Assembly (NCBI RefSeq): GCF_007860175.1
Contig: NZ_SJPX01000003.1
Location: 817,380-881,379 of the forward strand
Reading direction: 5' to 3'
From: Rubripirellula reticaptiva
GTDB lineage: Bacteria; Planctomycetota; Planctomycetia; Pirellulales; Pirellulaceae
Length of the DNA: 64,000 nucleotides
This document shows, piece by piece, positions 1 to 9,138 of this stretch. The notes beneath the pieces are model-generated. The model saw only the letters and a list, made by a program, of their open reading frames with translations, was not told where the DNA came from and ran no database searches. Position 1 is the first letter of the stretch. Each line of letters starts with the position of its first letter. The position numbers were made by a program, and so were the translations under genes.

Positions 1-416
1 TTTCGACCAAAACGCCGCTGTTCAGTCCGGTCGGCGAAACGATCGGGATCGCCGGAGCGATGTATCCGGTCACCACCCGCGACGACCAATTGGCGTTCTT
101 TCAAGAGCTGTCGCCAGTGATCCAGTACATCGATGATCATTATACCGAATCGATTTCAATGACAGAAATGGCGGCGCTCGCCAATCTATCGGCGACTCAC
201 TTCAACACGCGCTTTCGAGCCGTCTTGCGATTGTCGCCAACCGAGTACGTGTTGTCTCGCCGTATTCAACAGGCTCAGCAGTTGCTGACTCAAACTGAAA
301 AAACAATCATCGAAATCGCCTGCGAGATCGGCTTCTTCGATCAGAGCCATTTCACCAAACGTTTCCGGCGTGTGACAGGCTTAACGCCGCTGGGATACCG
401 GAAGCGTTTTCGGTAA
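1..416 (+). CDS. AraC-family transcriptional regulator, 5' truncated by window edge
   Basis: This is the C-terminal part of an AraC/XylS-type DNA-binding regulator. The frame is open from base 3 with no stop, so the methionine codon at 60 is internal and the true start lies before the window. The first ~20 residues, containing IGIAGA, could be the end of a PAS-like sensor domain. The rest is a typical pair of helix-turn-helix units: MAALANLSATHFNTRFRAV around the first recognition helix, and IACEIGFFDQSHFTKRFRR with the family signature around the second. The gene ends 22 bp from the convergent GH16 gene. Control of that gene is possible but unproven. The family call is firm; the sensed signal is unknown. 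Confidence 0.88.
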   Translation, partial: STKTPLFSPVGETIGIAGAMYPVTTRDDQLAFFQELSPVIQYIDDHYTESISMTEMAALANLSATHFNTRFRAVLRLSPTEYVLSRRIQQAQQLLTQTEKTIIEIACEIGFFDQSHFTKRFRRVTGLTPLGYRKRFR

Positions 417-437
417 CCGGCACCGATATTTTCGCTA

Positions 438-1628
438 CTAGTTATTCGCAGCTTTCGTTTTGGTGTACCAGATCTGTCGCTCGATTCCGGACGCGACACC
501 ATCCTCGTTCGTGTCGATCTCTTTGAAGTTTGATTCGACCTTGCTTTCGTTCCAGTTCCAGCCATTCTTGTCCCAGTTAGCTTTTTCTTTCACGATATAC
601 GTTTGCATTGTCCAATCGGTCGACGCTGGTTTGGTCGCCGACCCGTTCATCGGCTTCTTTGTTACCAGTTTCTTTGACGGAATCGTTGCCGCCGTCGATG
701 GCTGAAGGGAAGCGTACTTTGGGTTCTGCCAGACTCGTACATAATCAACCAGCATTGCAGTCGGAAATCCATCGGTCGTCGTTTCTTCCAGTGCCGGAAC
801 TCGTTGTCCGTTCTTGTACGCTTCGAATGGGTGCCGTAAACCGAGCGACAAAGTGATGTGCATTGGCAGGTGCCAGTAAAGGTTGGGCTTGCGTCCGACT
901 TCTTTGCCGTCGATGTACCAAACGATAGTTTCCGGCGTGTTTTCGACAGCGTAGATGTGGTAGTCGTCGCGAGGGTCCCAGGGCGAGTCGTACTCGTTTT
1001 TGCACATTTCAGGTTTCGAATTCGGCCGGATCCAATGTTTCTGGCCGTCGATCAGCAACTGAGTGTGCAAGTTGCAATCGATTCGATTGACTAAATGCCG
1101 AGATTTCGTTTCGTTGTCGAATTCACACTGCTGTAGTTCAACGATGTCAATTTCCGAATACGTCACGGTCTCGCCGTCTTTCGCTTGATAGCGGTTCGCG
1201 GGGCCTTTGCTGTGCAGCCAAAAACTCGGGCAGGCACCTGGATAAAGCGAGCAGCCTTTGATTCGGGCTTCGAAATATCCGTACGTGATGGTGCTGAAAC
1301 TTCGGGCGATGCCCGACGTATAAGCGAGTTTTTCGTTGCCGCGCTGGTGGTCATGCTGAACCATTTGCAGAGACATTGAGCCGTCCGCTTCAGACGTATT
1401 GTCCGGCTCCCAGCTCCAAGTGCCCCAATCTTCGGTGTTGATATTCCACTTCTTGGTGTCGACTTGGGACCCTTCGAATTCATCGGAAAACTCAGACGCG
1501 TACTTCCACTGGACGTCGCCCGCTTTTAAGACGTCACCCGTCGGTTGCGGATCCTGAGCCATCGAATTTGAGGTGATGGCAAGTGAAATGGCGCAAGCAG
1601 CGAGGGAGCGGCGTTTGAACTTGAGCAT
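438..1628 (-). CDS. Secreted GH16 glycoside hydrolase, kappa-carrageenase-like, with C-terminal EF-hand loop
   Basis: This is a 396-residue endo-acting galactan hydrolase of family GH16. A signal peptide covers about residues 1-24 and ends SNSMAQ, so the enzyme is exported. The catalytic motif EIDIVE sits at 159-164, with nucleophile E159, D161 and acid/base E164. The bulged EIDxVE form followed by LQQ, and the preceding CSLYPGACPSFWL, resemble kappa-carrageenases more than laminarinases. The last ~50 residues carry one canonical calcium-binding loop, DTNEDGVASGIE, which the catalytic fold does not need. Three sulfatases within 13 kb fit a sulfated-galactan substrate. GH16 is secure; carrageenan rather than agar or porphyran is inferred. 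Confidence 0.88.
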   Translation of the reverse strand: MLKFKRRSLAACAISLAITSNSMAQDPQPTGDVLKAGDVQWKYASEFSDEFEGSQVDTKKWNINTEDWGTWSWEPDNTSEADGSMSLQMVQHDHQRGNEKLAYTSGIARSFSTITYGYFEARIKGCSLYPGACPSFWLHSKGPANRYQAKDGETVTYSEIDIVELQQCEFDNETKSRHLVNRIDCNLHTQLLIDGQKHWIRPNSKPEMCKNEYDSPWDPRDDYHIYAVENTPETIVWYIDGKEVGRKPNLYWHLPMHITLSLGLRHPFEAYKNGQRVPALEETTTDGFPTAMLVDYVRVWQNPKYASLQPSTAATIPSKKLVTKKPMNGSATKPASTDWTMQTYIVKEKANWDKNGWNWNESKVESNFKEIDTNEDGVASGIERQIWYTKTKAANN

Positions 1629-1845
1629 GCGATTGAGTTTGCGTTGAAGAGAGACAGAGCGACTCCGGAGTGGAGTACGCCAAAAATATCCTTGCCGCCA
1701 CCGCAGCGGAAGAACCAGCGAGCGGCGTTAGAGAACGCGACGACTTAAACAATGTATCCGGGAACGCACCGTGTCACGCTTCAGATCAATGGGAAAAGTT
1801 TCGGTACGGCGACGTATGATCTTGTGAAGTAGAACTTTGTATTTG

Positions 1846-3072
1846 TTAGCGAACGCGATTCGGGCAATGCCAGATGACTTGATCGACATCGGCAAGTCGA
1901 GCCAGTCGTGTCAGTTCTGCTTCCAGTTTGTTGGTGCGCGAAACAGTCCATTGGATCCCTGGCTCGGCCCAAAGTTTCGACACTGCCAGCACGGACTTGT
2001 TGCGATCGGCTTGAACTTCGATGCGTCCGACGATCCGATCGCCCTCAAGCAGCGGATAGACGTAGTAACCCCAAATCCGCTTCGCCGCAGGCACAAACAT
2101 CTCCACCCGATACTCGAATCCAAACAGTCGCTGCAATCGCGTGCGATCTCGGATCAGCGGATCGAACGGATTCAAAATTCGCAGACGTGATGTGGGAGTT
2201 TCCAGTTCGTCGATCCGCGTCTCGATATCGCAAGGCGCGTGCGCGGCAATCCATTCACCATCATGAGTTTCCCACTGGACGGGAACTCGATAAGGAGATT
2301 GGTCGAGCCACTGGGCAACTTCTTTTGAATCAGCCGCCTCCCAGAACTTCTTGATGTCGGTCGCCGTTCCAAACACCAACCGATCTAAGGCTGTCGTGCA
2401 AAGTGAATCTAGTTGTATGGTATCGTCGAGTCGCTGTTGCATCAGTTGATCGGGAAATACTCGCTCGGCCAAGTCATAGTATTTGGTGAACCCCTTGCGG
2501 TGGCTGGTAGCTAGGTCGCCGGCGTACCACAGATAGTCCAATGCCATCTTGTGAGGCGGGCGAGCCCACATCTTCTTTTTACCCTTGATTTTGGTGTCGA
2601 AATCGTGCGTCGACAAAGGCCCTTCGCGATCGACGCGAGCCATGATCTCCTTCCTTCCGATATCGTCCGTCATTCCTTTGAACCAATTGGAGTTTTGAAT
2701 TCGCTCGCGTTTGCGATCGAATTGGCGGCGCCAGATCGGCAGGAACTCCATCGGCAGGATCGAAGCGTCGTGAGTGAAATGCTCGAACACCTGTCGATCG
2801 CGTGCCATCAGTAAGTCGAGCATCGGCTCGCGATAACTTTGTTGGCGACTCCAAATGATGTGGTGGTGGGCACGGCTGACCACTTGAATCGTGTCGAGCT
2901 GAACGAATCCAAGGTCGCGGATGATCTGCATCGTGTCGACCGAACCGACAGGCGCAGTCGCAAGCCCCTGGGCGGTCAACCATAGCCGTCTGGCGTCTTG
3001 GTTTCGTATCTTTAACGGTTCTTGGTTTGACACCGAATCAGGAGGCCCCAGACAGGTTGCAAGCTGGATCAC
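1846..3072 (-). CDS. YcaQ/AlkZ-like winged-helix DNA glycosylase (HTH_42 family)
   Basis: This 408-residue protein belongs to the HTH_42 family (formerly DUF1006), which includes E. coli YcaQ and Streptomyces AlkZ. These enzymes excise bulky or cross-linked alkylated bases. The diagnostic catalytic QxD motif is visible as FVQLDTIQVV (Q58, D60), followed by SRAHHHIIWSR, typical of the YcaQ subgroup. The tandem winged-helix fold spans most of the length. The open frame begins at a GTG; the conserved part starts near residue 20 (LKIRNQDARRLWL), so the first residues are uncertain. It is cytoplasmic and unrelated in function to its polysaccharide-degradation neighbours. Confidence 0.78.
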   Translation of the reverse strand: MIQLATCLGPPDSVSNQEPLKIRNQDARRLWLTAQGLATAPVGSVDTMQIIRDLGFVQLDTIQVVSRAHHHIIWSRQQSYREPMLDLLMARDRQVFEHFTHDASILPMEFLPIWRRQFDRKRERIQNSNWFKGMTDDIGRKEIMARVDREGPLSTHDFDTKIKGKKKMWARPPHKMALDYLWYAGDLATSHRKGFTKYYDLAERVFPDQLMQQRLDDTIQLDSLCTTALDRLVFGTATDIKKFWEAADSKEVAQWLDQSPYRVPVQWETHDGEWIAAHAPCDIETRIDELETPTSRLRILNPFDPLIRDRTRLQRLFGFEYRVEMFVPAAKRIWGYYVYPLLEGDRIVGRIEVQADRNKSVLAVSKLWAEPGIQWTVSRTNKLEAELTRLARLADVDQVIWHCPNRVR

Positions 3073-3143
3073 GCCGTAAACGCACTGTCGCGTGCCAGCA
3101 TCCTAACGCATGCAGGCGATGGGCTCGAGGAAGGGGCGACGAT

Positions 3144-4565
3144 TTACGCCAGTACTTCGCTGACGACTCGGGCCGGTTCAACACCCGTCAGTTTGAAGTC
3201 GAGTCCCTGGTGACGGTACGTGAACCGCTCGTGATCGATACCACACAGATGCATCAACGTCGCCTGCAGATCGCGTATGTGAACAGGATTTTCGGCAACG
3301 TGAAAGGCAAACTCGTCGCTGCTGCCGTAGATCGTTCCCGGCTTGATGCCGCCGCCCGCCATCCAGATCGTAAACGCACGCGGATGGTGATCGCGTCCAT
3401 GAGCCGAAGCATTGGTGATATCACCTTGGACATAGGGCGTGCGTCCGAACTCGCCGCCCCAAATCACCAGCGTATCGTCCAGTAAACCCTTGGCTTTCAA
3501 ATCTTTGACCAGCGCGGCACTGGGTTGATCGGTGTCTTGGCACTGGATCGGCAGTTGGTTGGGAAGGTTGCCGTGTTGGTCCCATCCCGCATGCATCAGT
3601 TGAATGAAACGCGTGCCACGTTCGGCCAAGCGACGCGCCATCAAACAGTTGTATGCGTAGCTTCCTTTGCGATGGACGTCTGGCCCGTACATGTCGAGCA
3701 CGCTTTGAGGCTCGTTTGAAAAGTCCGTCAACTCGGGCACACTCGCCTGCATCTGAAACGCCATTTCATACTGTGAAATTCGCGTTTCGATTTCCGGGTC
3801 TGCAAAACGGGCGTGCGCCATTTGGTTCATCTCGGCCAAACTGTCTAGCATTTGACGACGTGCTTTCCGCGAAATGCCTTTCGGGTTGCTCAGGTACAAG
3901 ACCGGATCGCCAGCACTGCGAAACGGCACTCCCTGATGCTTGCCCGGCAAGAATCCTGCACCCCAGTAGTAATCAAAGAACAACTGGCCGCACGAACCCT
4001 GTTTGTCTTGCGAGGTCATCACAACGAATGACGGTAAGTTCTCGGCCATCGTGCCAAGGCCGTAGGTCAGCCAGGCTCCGATACTGGGCCGGCCCGGCAA
4101 GTTGTGCCCGGTCAATATTTGAGTCATCGCGGGTGCGTGATTGATTTGTTCGCCGTGCATGCTGCGGATAAAGCAGAGGTCGTCGACGACGCTGGCCGTA
4201 TGAGGCAACAAATCGCTAACCCACATGCCGCTGTCACCGCGTTTGGATCCGTTCCACGCTGCGGCCATGCAGGGTTTCGATTTCTGGCCGGCCGTCATCG
4301 TGGTTTGTCGTAGTCCCTGCAGAATACTTTCGGGAACTTCTTCGCCCTGCATCTTCTTGAGGGTTGCTTTGTCATCGAACAAATCCACATGCGAAGGGCC
4401 GCCGGATTGCATCAGGTAAATGACGCGCTTTGCCTTCGGCGGAAAGTGCGGCAGTCCTTGCCCGGCTTCCGATTCAGATGCCAGCAGCGAACTGAGAGCT
4501 GGTGCGCCGACGGAAAGCCCCAGGCTGCCGAGCAGTTGACGACGAGTTAGGTGTAAGTGGTTCAT
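3144..4565 (-). CDS. DUF1501 family protein with twin-arginine signal
   Basis: This 473-residue protein starts MNHLHLTRRQLLGSLGLS, a twin-arginine signal followed by a hydrophobic stretch, so it is probably exported folded. The body matches DUF1501, an alkaline-phosphatase-superfamily (sulfatase-like) fold abundant in Planctomycetes. Typical segments include VIYLMQSGGPSHVDLFD, MHAGWDQHGNLP, VIWGGEFGRTPYVQG and GRDHHPRAFTIW. It starts 9 bp after the stop of the PSCyt1/DUF1549/DUF1553 gene; this pairing recurs in planctomycete genomes and suggests the two products work together. The biochemical function of the family is not established. Confidence 0.9.
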   Translation of the reverse strand: MNHLHLTRRQLLGSLGLSVGAPALSSLLASESEAGQGLPHFPPKAKRVIYLMQSGGPSHVDLFDDKATLKKMQGEEVPESILQGLRQTTMTAGQKSKPCMAAAWNGSKRGDSGMWVSDLLPHTASVVDDLCFIRSMHGEQINHAPAMTQILTGHNLPGRPSIGAWLTYGLGTMAENLPSFVVMTSQDKQGSCGQLFFDYYWGAGFLPGKHQGVPFRSAGDPVLYLSNPKGISRKARRQMLDSLAEMNQMAHARFADPEIETRISQYEMAFQMQASVPELTDFSNEPQSVLDMYGPDVHRKGSYAYNCLMARRLAERGTRFIQLMHAGWDQHGNLPNQLPIQCQDTDQPSAALVKDLKAKGLLDDTLVIWGGEFGRTPYVQGDITNASAHGRDHHPRAFTIWMAGGGIKPGTIYGSSDEFAFHVAENPVHIRDLQATLMHLCGIDHERFTYRHQGLDFKLTGVEPARVVSEVLA

Positions 4566-4574
4566 GAGTTGGGT

Positions 4575-7103
4575 CTACTTTGAAAGCGTCTCGTCGAGGT
4601 TGAGAACGAGCAAACAAACGGTCGTCCAGGCAGCATGCTCAGTCGATTCCATTCCGGAACGACTTATCGCGTCACCGACCGTCAGCAGTTCTGCGGATTC
4701 GTCGGAATGGTTCGCAAAATGTTTTCTTGCTTGATCCAGTGACGATTGCAACGATTTGATTTCGTTTGCATCGGGTTGACGCGCCGTCGCAGCGTAAAAC
4801 ATTCTTGCCAGACGCGAAGCATCGTCGGGCAACATCGATAGGGCGTCTGCCCAAACGCGAGCGGCTTCGACATAGGTTGTGTCGTTGAGCGTCGTGAGCG
4901 CGTGCAGCGGTGTACTGGTGCGCTGCGGTTTGACGTTGCAACTTTGCCGACTCGGCGCGTCAAAGAAATTCGCTGGCGCGACAACTCGCCGCCAAACGGT
5001 GTAGAGGCTGCGGCGGTAAAGGTCGTCGCCATCGTCCTGCATGTAGTGGTTCTTGTTCAGACTCATCGGTTCCCAAATTCCGGGTGGTTGGTAGGGTGCG
5101 ACCGGAGGACCGCCGAGTTCCGGTACCAACAAGCCCGACAGCGCCAACGCTTGATCTCGCAGCAATCTAGAATCGAGTCGTTGTCGCGGTCCGCGAGCCA
5201 GCCAGATGTTCTTCGGGTCTTTCGCCACTACGCTTTCGTCCACCGCGGCGGATTGGCGATACGTCTTCGACAAGGCAATGCTGCGCAGCAGACGCTTCAC
5301 GCTCCAGCCTCGTTCCCGAAAATCGACCGCCATCCAATCCAGCAGATCTGGGTGCGACGGCAGTTCGCCTTGCAATCCAAAATCGTCTGGCGTGGTCACC
5401 AACCCGCGGCCAAACATCAATTGCCAGTACCGGTTTACGGTCACGCGAGAAGTCAACGGATGTTCCGGCGAGACCAGCCAATTGGCAAACGCCAATCGGT
5501 CCGCTTTGACGCCCTCGGGCAATGGTGGCAAAAACTCTGGCACACTCGGCGACACTTTTTCGCCGGGCGTTTCGTAGTTTCCGCGTTCCAAGATGAATGT
5601 GTCCCGTTGTTGATCGTCACGCATGACCATCACCAATGGAATCTGTGCCTCGTAGTTTTGTTCTGCCTTTTCAGCCTCGGCGACAGCTTTCTTCAGACCG
5701 GACCACGGTTCGTGGTTACTGATAAAATAGTCAACCAGGCCACGAGTTAGTTTGTGCTTCAGATTATCAAGCGGCGCAAGATTGACGTTGCGGCGAATGT
5801 AAAGGTTGTCGATTCGTTCCTCTAGCAGTTTCGGATCTGCCTGGATTTCTTTGATCCAAACCAAAAACTTTGGCTCGAACTCTGAGCGAGTGGCTTCCAA
5901 TCGGTCTTTGGCTGCCTTGGTCGCTTGTCGCAGTTGATCGAGTTTCGACGTTTGCTGGTCAGTTGCGATCGCAACGTACGGTTTGTCGACCCAAAATCGC
6001 TCCTCATAGCGATCCTGTTCCTTCTTCGCCGTGAACTGCTTACTCGCTCGGCCGGTTTCACTGATCTGGTTAAAGAACGAATACATCGAGTAGTAGTCAC
6101 GCTGCTTCAACGGATCAAACTTGTGATCGTGGCACTGGCAACAGCCCACCGTTAGCCCAAGCCAAGTGGTACCTGTCGTTTCGACACGGTCGAAATTATT
6201 CTTCGCAAGATTCTCTTCAGCGATCGAACCGCCTTCGCCGTTGATCATGTGATTGCGATTGAACGCGGTCGCGATCATTTGGTCCTCGGTCGGATCGTCC
6301 AACAGATCGCCCGCCAATTGCTCCCGCGTGAATTGGTCAAACGGCATGTCGCTGTTCAGCGCACGCGTCACCCAGTCACGCCATGGCCAATTCATCCGAT
6401 AAGCATCCATCTGGAAGCCGTTGGTGTCGGCATAGCGCGCGACGTCCAACCATTCGAGCGACATGCGTTCGCCATAGTGGGGTGACGCGAGCACGCGATC
6501 GATCGCTGACTCGTAGGAAATGTCGCCACGTTCCAGGACGTCCTTTTCGAAACCGTCCAGTTCCGCAAGCGTTGGCGGCAATCCGATCAAGTCCAAAGAA
6601 ACGCGGCGCAGCCACTTTGCCGGCGTTGCAGGCGGTGCGAACTGCAATCCGTGTTTGGATTGACGCTGACCAACAAAGTGGTCGATTGCTTGGGAGGTTT
6701 CCGCATCCTTCACATCATTCTTGACCGGTGCAACAAAGGCCCAGTGGTCTTCGTACTGTGCGCCTTGTTGGATCCAGCGACGGATAAGGTTGATTTCGTC
6801 ATCGCTGATTGGTTTCTTGTGGGCGCTTCGTGGCGGCATCACCTCGTCTTCATCGTCACTGATGATCCGGCGCAGCAGTTCCGAGTCATCGGGCTTGCCA
6901 GGTTCGATCGCGTCGCTAGCCGCTTCGGCTTGGTCAAGACGCAGTCCGGCTTCGCGGTGATTTTCGTCAAAGCCGTGACAAAAGTAGCACCGGTCCGACA
7001 GAATCGGCCGGATGTCGCGATTGAACGAGACGTCATCCGCCCACAGCGGCGACGCGATGATGCCAAACAGCAGCACTCGGGCAAGTAGTTCCAGATTTCT
7101 CAT
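4575..7103 (-). CDS. PSCyt1-DUF1549-DUF1553 planctomycete cytochrome-type protein
   Basis: This 842-residue exported protein has a signal peptide ending near SPLWA (about residue 22). A planctomycete cytochrome domain (PSCyt1) follows, with one haem motif CYFCHG (C39, C42, H43). DUF1549 then covers roughly 150-380, including LDLIGLPPT, ADTNGFQMD and TVGCCQCHDHKFDP. DUF1553 covers roughly 560-800, including PLTSRVTVNRYWQLMFGRG and FDAPSRQSCNVKPQRTSTPLHALTTLND. It is the upstream member of a two-gene unit with the DUF1501 gene. The CxxCH motif implies covalent haem; the substrate and partner are unknown. Families of this type are linked to complex carbohydrate metabolism by genomic context only. 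Confidence 0.92.
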   Translation of the reverse strand: MRNLELLARVLLFGIIASPLWADDVSFNRDIRPILSDRCYFCHGFDENHREAGLRLDQAEAASDAIEPGKPDDSELLRRIISDDEDEVMPPRSAHKKPISDDEINLIRRWIQQGAQYEDHWAFVAPVKNDVKDAETSQAIDHFVGQRQSKHGLQFAPPATPAKWLRRVSLDLIGLPPTLAELDGFEKDVLERGDISYESAIDRVLASPHYGERMSLEWLDVARYADTNGFQMDAYRMNWPWRDWVTRALNSDMPFDQFTREQLAGDLLDDPTEDQMIATAFNRNHMINGEGGSIAEENLAKNNFDRVETTGTTWLGLTVGCCQCHDHKFDPLKQRDYYSMYSFFNQISETGRASKQFTAKKEQDRYEERFWVDKPYVAIATDQQTSKLDQLRQATKAAKDRLEATRSEFEPKFLVWIKEIQADPKLLEERIDNLYIRRNVNLAPLDNLKHKLTRGLVDYFISNHEPWSGLKKAVAEAEKAEQNYEAQIPLVMVMRDDQQRDTFILERGNYETPGEKVSPSVPEFLPPLPEGVKADRLAFANWLVSPEHPLTSRVTVNRYWQLMFGRGLVTTPDDFGLQGELPSHPDLLDWMAVDFRERGWSVKRLLRSIALSKTYRQSAAVDESVVAKDPKNIWLARGPRQRLDSRLLRDQALALSGLLVPELGGPPVAPYQPPGIWEPMSLNKNHYMQDDGDDLYRRSLYTVWRRVVAPANFFDAPSRQSCNVKPQRTSTPLHALTTLNDTTYVEAARVWADALSMLPDDASRLARMFYAATARQPDANEIKSLQSSLDQARKHFANHSDESAELLTVGDAISRSGMESTEHAAWTTVCLLVLNLDETLSK

Positions 7104-7565
7104 CCGACCATTGTAACATTAGTCGATCAGCCGCCCATTTACGAATGTGCGTAAACAAGTTGCAATTCAGGCAAGCGAATTTGGATCGTCGGGACGCTCG
7201 ACTAGACGCTCGCGGATCGCCAAGGCCACCGCTGCGGTGGCTCCATTGACGTGAAGCTTTCGGTAAATGCACCGAGTCACATAGTCGAGAGTGTGAGTGT
7301 TGGGATGTCTCGCCTTTTGGGTTACGCACTAATGTTTGGTTTGCAAATAATCCAGCACGAATTTGTATATTTTTCCACCGGGTTATTCGCTGTTTCGACA
7401 CGTCGGTGGAAACAGGCCAAACCGGCGATTGAGGTCAAACCTGCGATCCAGATTCAGCCGCAATTTCCCTTTTTCCACCACGAATCCTCCGGTGAAACTA
7501 TCGGCAAAAAAATTGACAGGACAGAGTAAGTGTCTAGCACTCTCTGGTTACCCGACGTCGCGGCG
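7104..7565. other. 462-bp non-coding stretch with a regulator remnant
   Basis: No intact gene is visible between the PSCyt1 gene and the first sulfatase. The part from about 7167 to 7375 (minus strand) reads as a broken LuxR-type helix-turn-helix and is listed separately. The remainder shows no recognised RNA gene. Because transcription crosses from 7566 towards 7103, it also holds any leader of the PSCyt1/DUF1501 unit. Confidence 0.6.
7167..7375 (-). pseudogene. Remnant of a LuxR/GerE-type helix-turn-helix regulator
   Basis: On the minus strand, the frame ending in TGA at 7167-7169 reads HPNTHTLDYVTRCIYRKLHV, then NGATAAVALAIRERLVERP. This matches the recognition helix and dimerisation helix of LuxR/GerE domains, where the usual form is SxxTVxxHVxxIYRKLxV. 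In the same frame there is a TAG at 7329-7331. Upstream of it come KIYKFVLDYLQTKH and then another stop (TAA). No usable start codon lies between 7328 and the recognition helix. It is therefore best read as the 3' end of a decayed response-regulator gene. A frameshifted functional gene is unlikely because two stops interrupt the frame. Confidence 0.6.
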
Positions 7566-9119
7566 TCAACGTGCGGTCTCGATCCCGGAAATCCCCGGTA
7601 TCGAAAACTCTGTCAGTAATTTCGGCGGTCCACTGAGTGACTGATCGTCATCGACTTCGATCATACGGTTGGTAACTAGCTCGCGAAGTTCAGCAAGTTT
7701 CTCAGCTTGTTCGGGTGCCGCTGCCAAATTGTTCTTCTCAAACGGATCGTGTTCGATGTCGTACAATTCTTCGGCTGGGTTGCTGTGATAGTCTCGTAAG
7801 AATGCTGCCGCATTGGGATCGGTTTTGGCGGTTTCGAGATACGACTGCCAGTGGTGGCCAGCGTGTGCCCAGTGCTCGTCGATACGTGGAACTTCCTTGG
7901 CCCAGACGTCCGTGTGCGTGGTGTAAGCGAACTCGGGGTGCAGGTTACGGATGTATTTCCATTTGCCCACGCGGACGCTGCGAATCGGGTAAACGTTCTT
8001 TTCGTTGTCACCCTTGTGCGTTGCGAAAATCACGTCGCGATGCTTGACGGATTCTCCAAATAGCACCTTCGCGAACGAACGGCCATCGATACCTGAGGGC
8101 GACGTTCCACCGGCCAAGTCGATCAGCGTCGGCATCAGATCAATCCAACTGACCATCGCATCCGTCGATGAACTGGGCTTGATCTTGCCGGGCCAAACCG
8201 CAATCAAAGGAGTGCGGATTCCCGTTTCGTAGAGAGACCATTTTGCAAACGGCCAAGGCATCCCATGATCAGAAGTGTAGACAAGCATCGTGTTGTCCAA
8301 GTTCAGGTGCTTGGCGATCAATTGTCGAGTTTGCCCGACACGACGGTCGATCGCTTCGGCTCCTTCAACGTATCGGCTCATTTCCACGCGAGCTTCAGGC
8401 GTGTCAAAAATCTTAGGCGGAATGACGACGTCTTCGGGTGCGATTCTGGCCTCTTCCTTCGGAGGCCAAGCGGTGTGGGTGTCCGTCCAACCAAGGAACA
8501 GTGCCAGGGGTGGCGCGTCTTCGAGGCGTTCCTTGAGAAACCTTTCCACCTGATCCAGCGTCATCGTCTGCTGCAAACCACCACCGCCGAGAATCCTCAC
8601 ACCGTCGGGCACGTACTGGCCGAAGTGTTTCCGCCCGGCGTGGCCAACCTTGCCATGAAAGACAACTTCGTACCCTTGTTCCAAGAGTGTTGACAACAGC
8701 GAAACGACACCAGGTTTGAGTTCAATTTCATGATTACCAACGATGCCGTTGCTGTAAGGCATCCGTCCTGTAAATAGTGCCGCGCGACTGGGCGCGCAGG
8801 CTGGGGATGCAACATAGGCATTGTCGAATCGAATCCCCTCTTTAGCCATTTGTTGAAGATTCGGGGTTTGGAATTCGCTGGATCCATAGACGGATGAGTG
8901 ATGAACGCCGTGATCGTCTGCAATGGTGATCACGAAGTTCGGCTTCGCAGCAAAAGATGTTCCTACACAAAGCAGCGCAACGATGACAGCGATGGCCGGC
9001 ACAGGACGTTGCTTAGTTGAACTCAACGGATTGTAATTTCGATAGCGGGGTTTCATAACGTCATCTAACGTGTTGCGTGTTGGCTGGTGTAGGCTTGAGG
9101 CGTCGTTTTTAAGTTGCAT
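7566..9119 (-). CDS. Secreted sulfatase (type I, heparan N-sulfatase-like)
   Basis: This is a 517-residue type I sulfatase that hydrolyses sulfate esters or sulfamates after its active-site cysteine is converted to formylglycine. The CxPSR motif is CAPSRAALFTG (Cys108), and metal-binding aspartates are in TIADDHG (D68, D69). A hydrophobic export segment covers about residues 38-57 (IAVIVALLCVGTSFA). A second ATG 63 bases downstream would give a start closer to that segment, and neither start has a strong ribosome-binding site. It lies 19 bp after the next sulfatase gene and probably shares its transcript. The sulfamidase-like C-terminus is a resemblance only; a carrageenan-type ester is equally plausible here. 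Confidence 0.9.
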   Translation of the reverse strand: MQLKNDASSLHQPTRNTLDDVMKPRYRNYNPLSSTKQRPVPAIAVIVALLCVGTSFAAKPNFVITIADDHGVHHSSVYGSSEFQTPNLQQMAKEGIRFDNAYVASPACAPSRAALFTGRMPYSNGIVGNHEIELKPGVVSLLSTLLEQGYEVVFHGKVGHAGRKHFGQYVPDGVRILGGGGLQQTMTLDQVERFLKERLEDAPPLALFLGWTDTHTAWPPKEEARIAPEDVVIPPKIFDTPEARVEMSRYVEGAEAIDRRVGQTRQLIAKHLNLDNTMLVYTSDHGMPWPFAKWSLYETGIRTPLIAVWPGKIKPSSSTDAMVSWIDLMPTLIDLAGGTSPSGIDGRSFAKVLFGESVKHRDVIFATHKGDNEKNVYPIRSVRVGKWKYIRNLHPEFAYTTHTDVWAKEVPRIDEHWAHAGHHWQSYLETAKTDPNAAAFLRDYHSNPAEELYDIEHDPFEKNNLAAAPEQAEKLAELRELVTNRMIEVDDDQSLSGPPKLLTEFSIPGISGIETAR

Positions 9120-9138
9120 GTAGTTTCACCGGTGGAAG

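Noticed and set aside
4902-5750. A 282-codon open frame antisense to the DUF1549/DUF1553 gene
   Set aside because: It has no recognisable motif, and the opposite strand encodes conserved DUF1553 segments.
7251-7529. A plus-strand open frame over the LuxR remnant
   Set aside because: No motif or start signal; the minus strand holds recognisable helix-turn-helix sequence.
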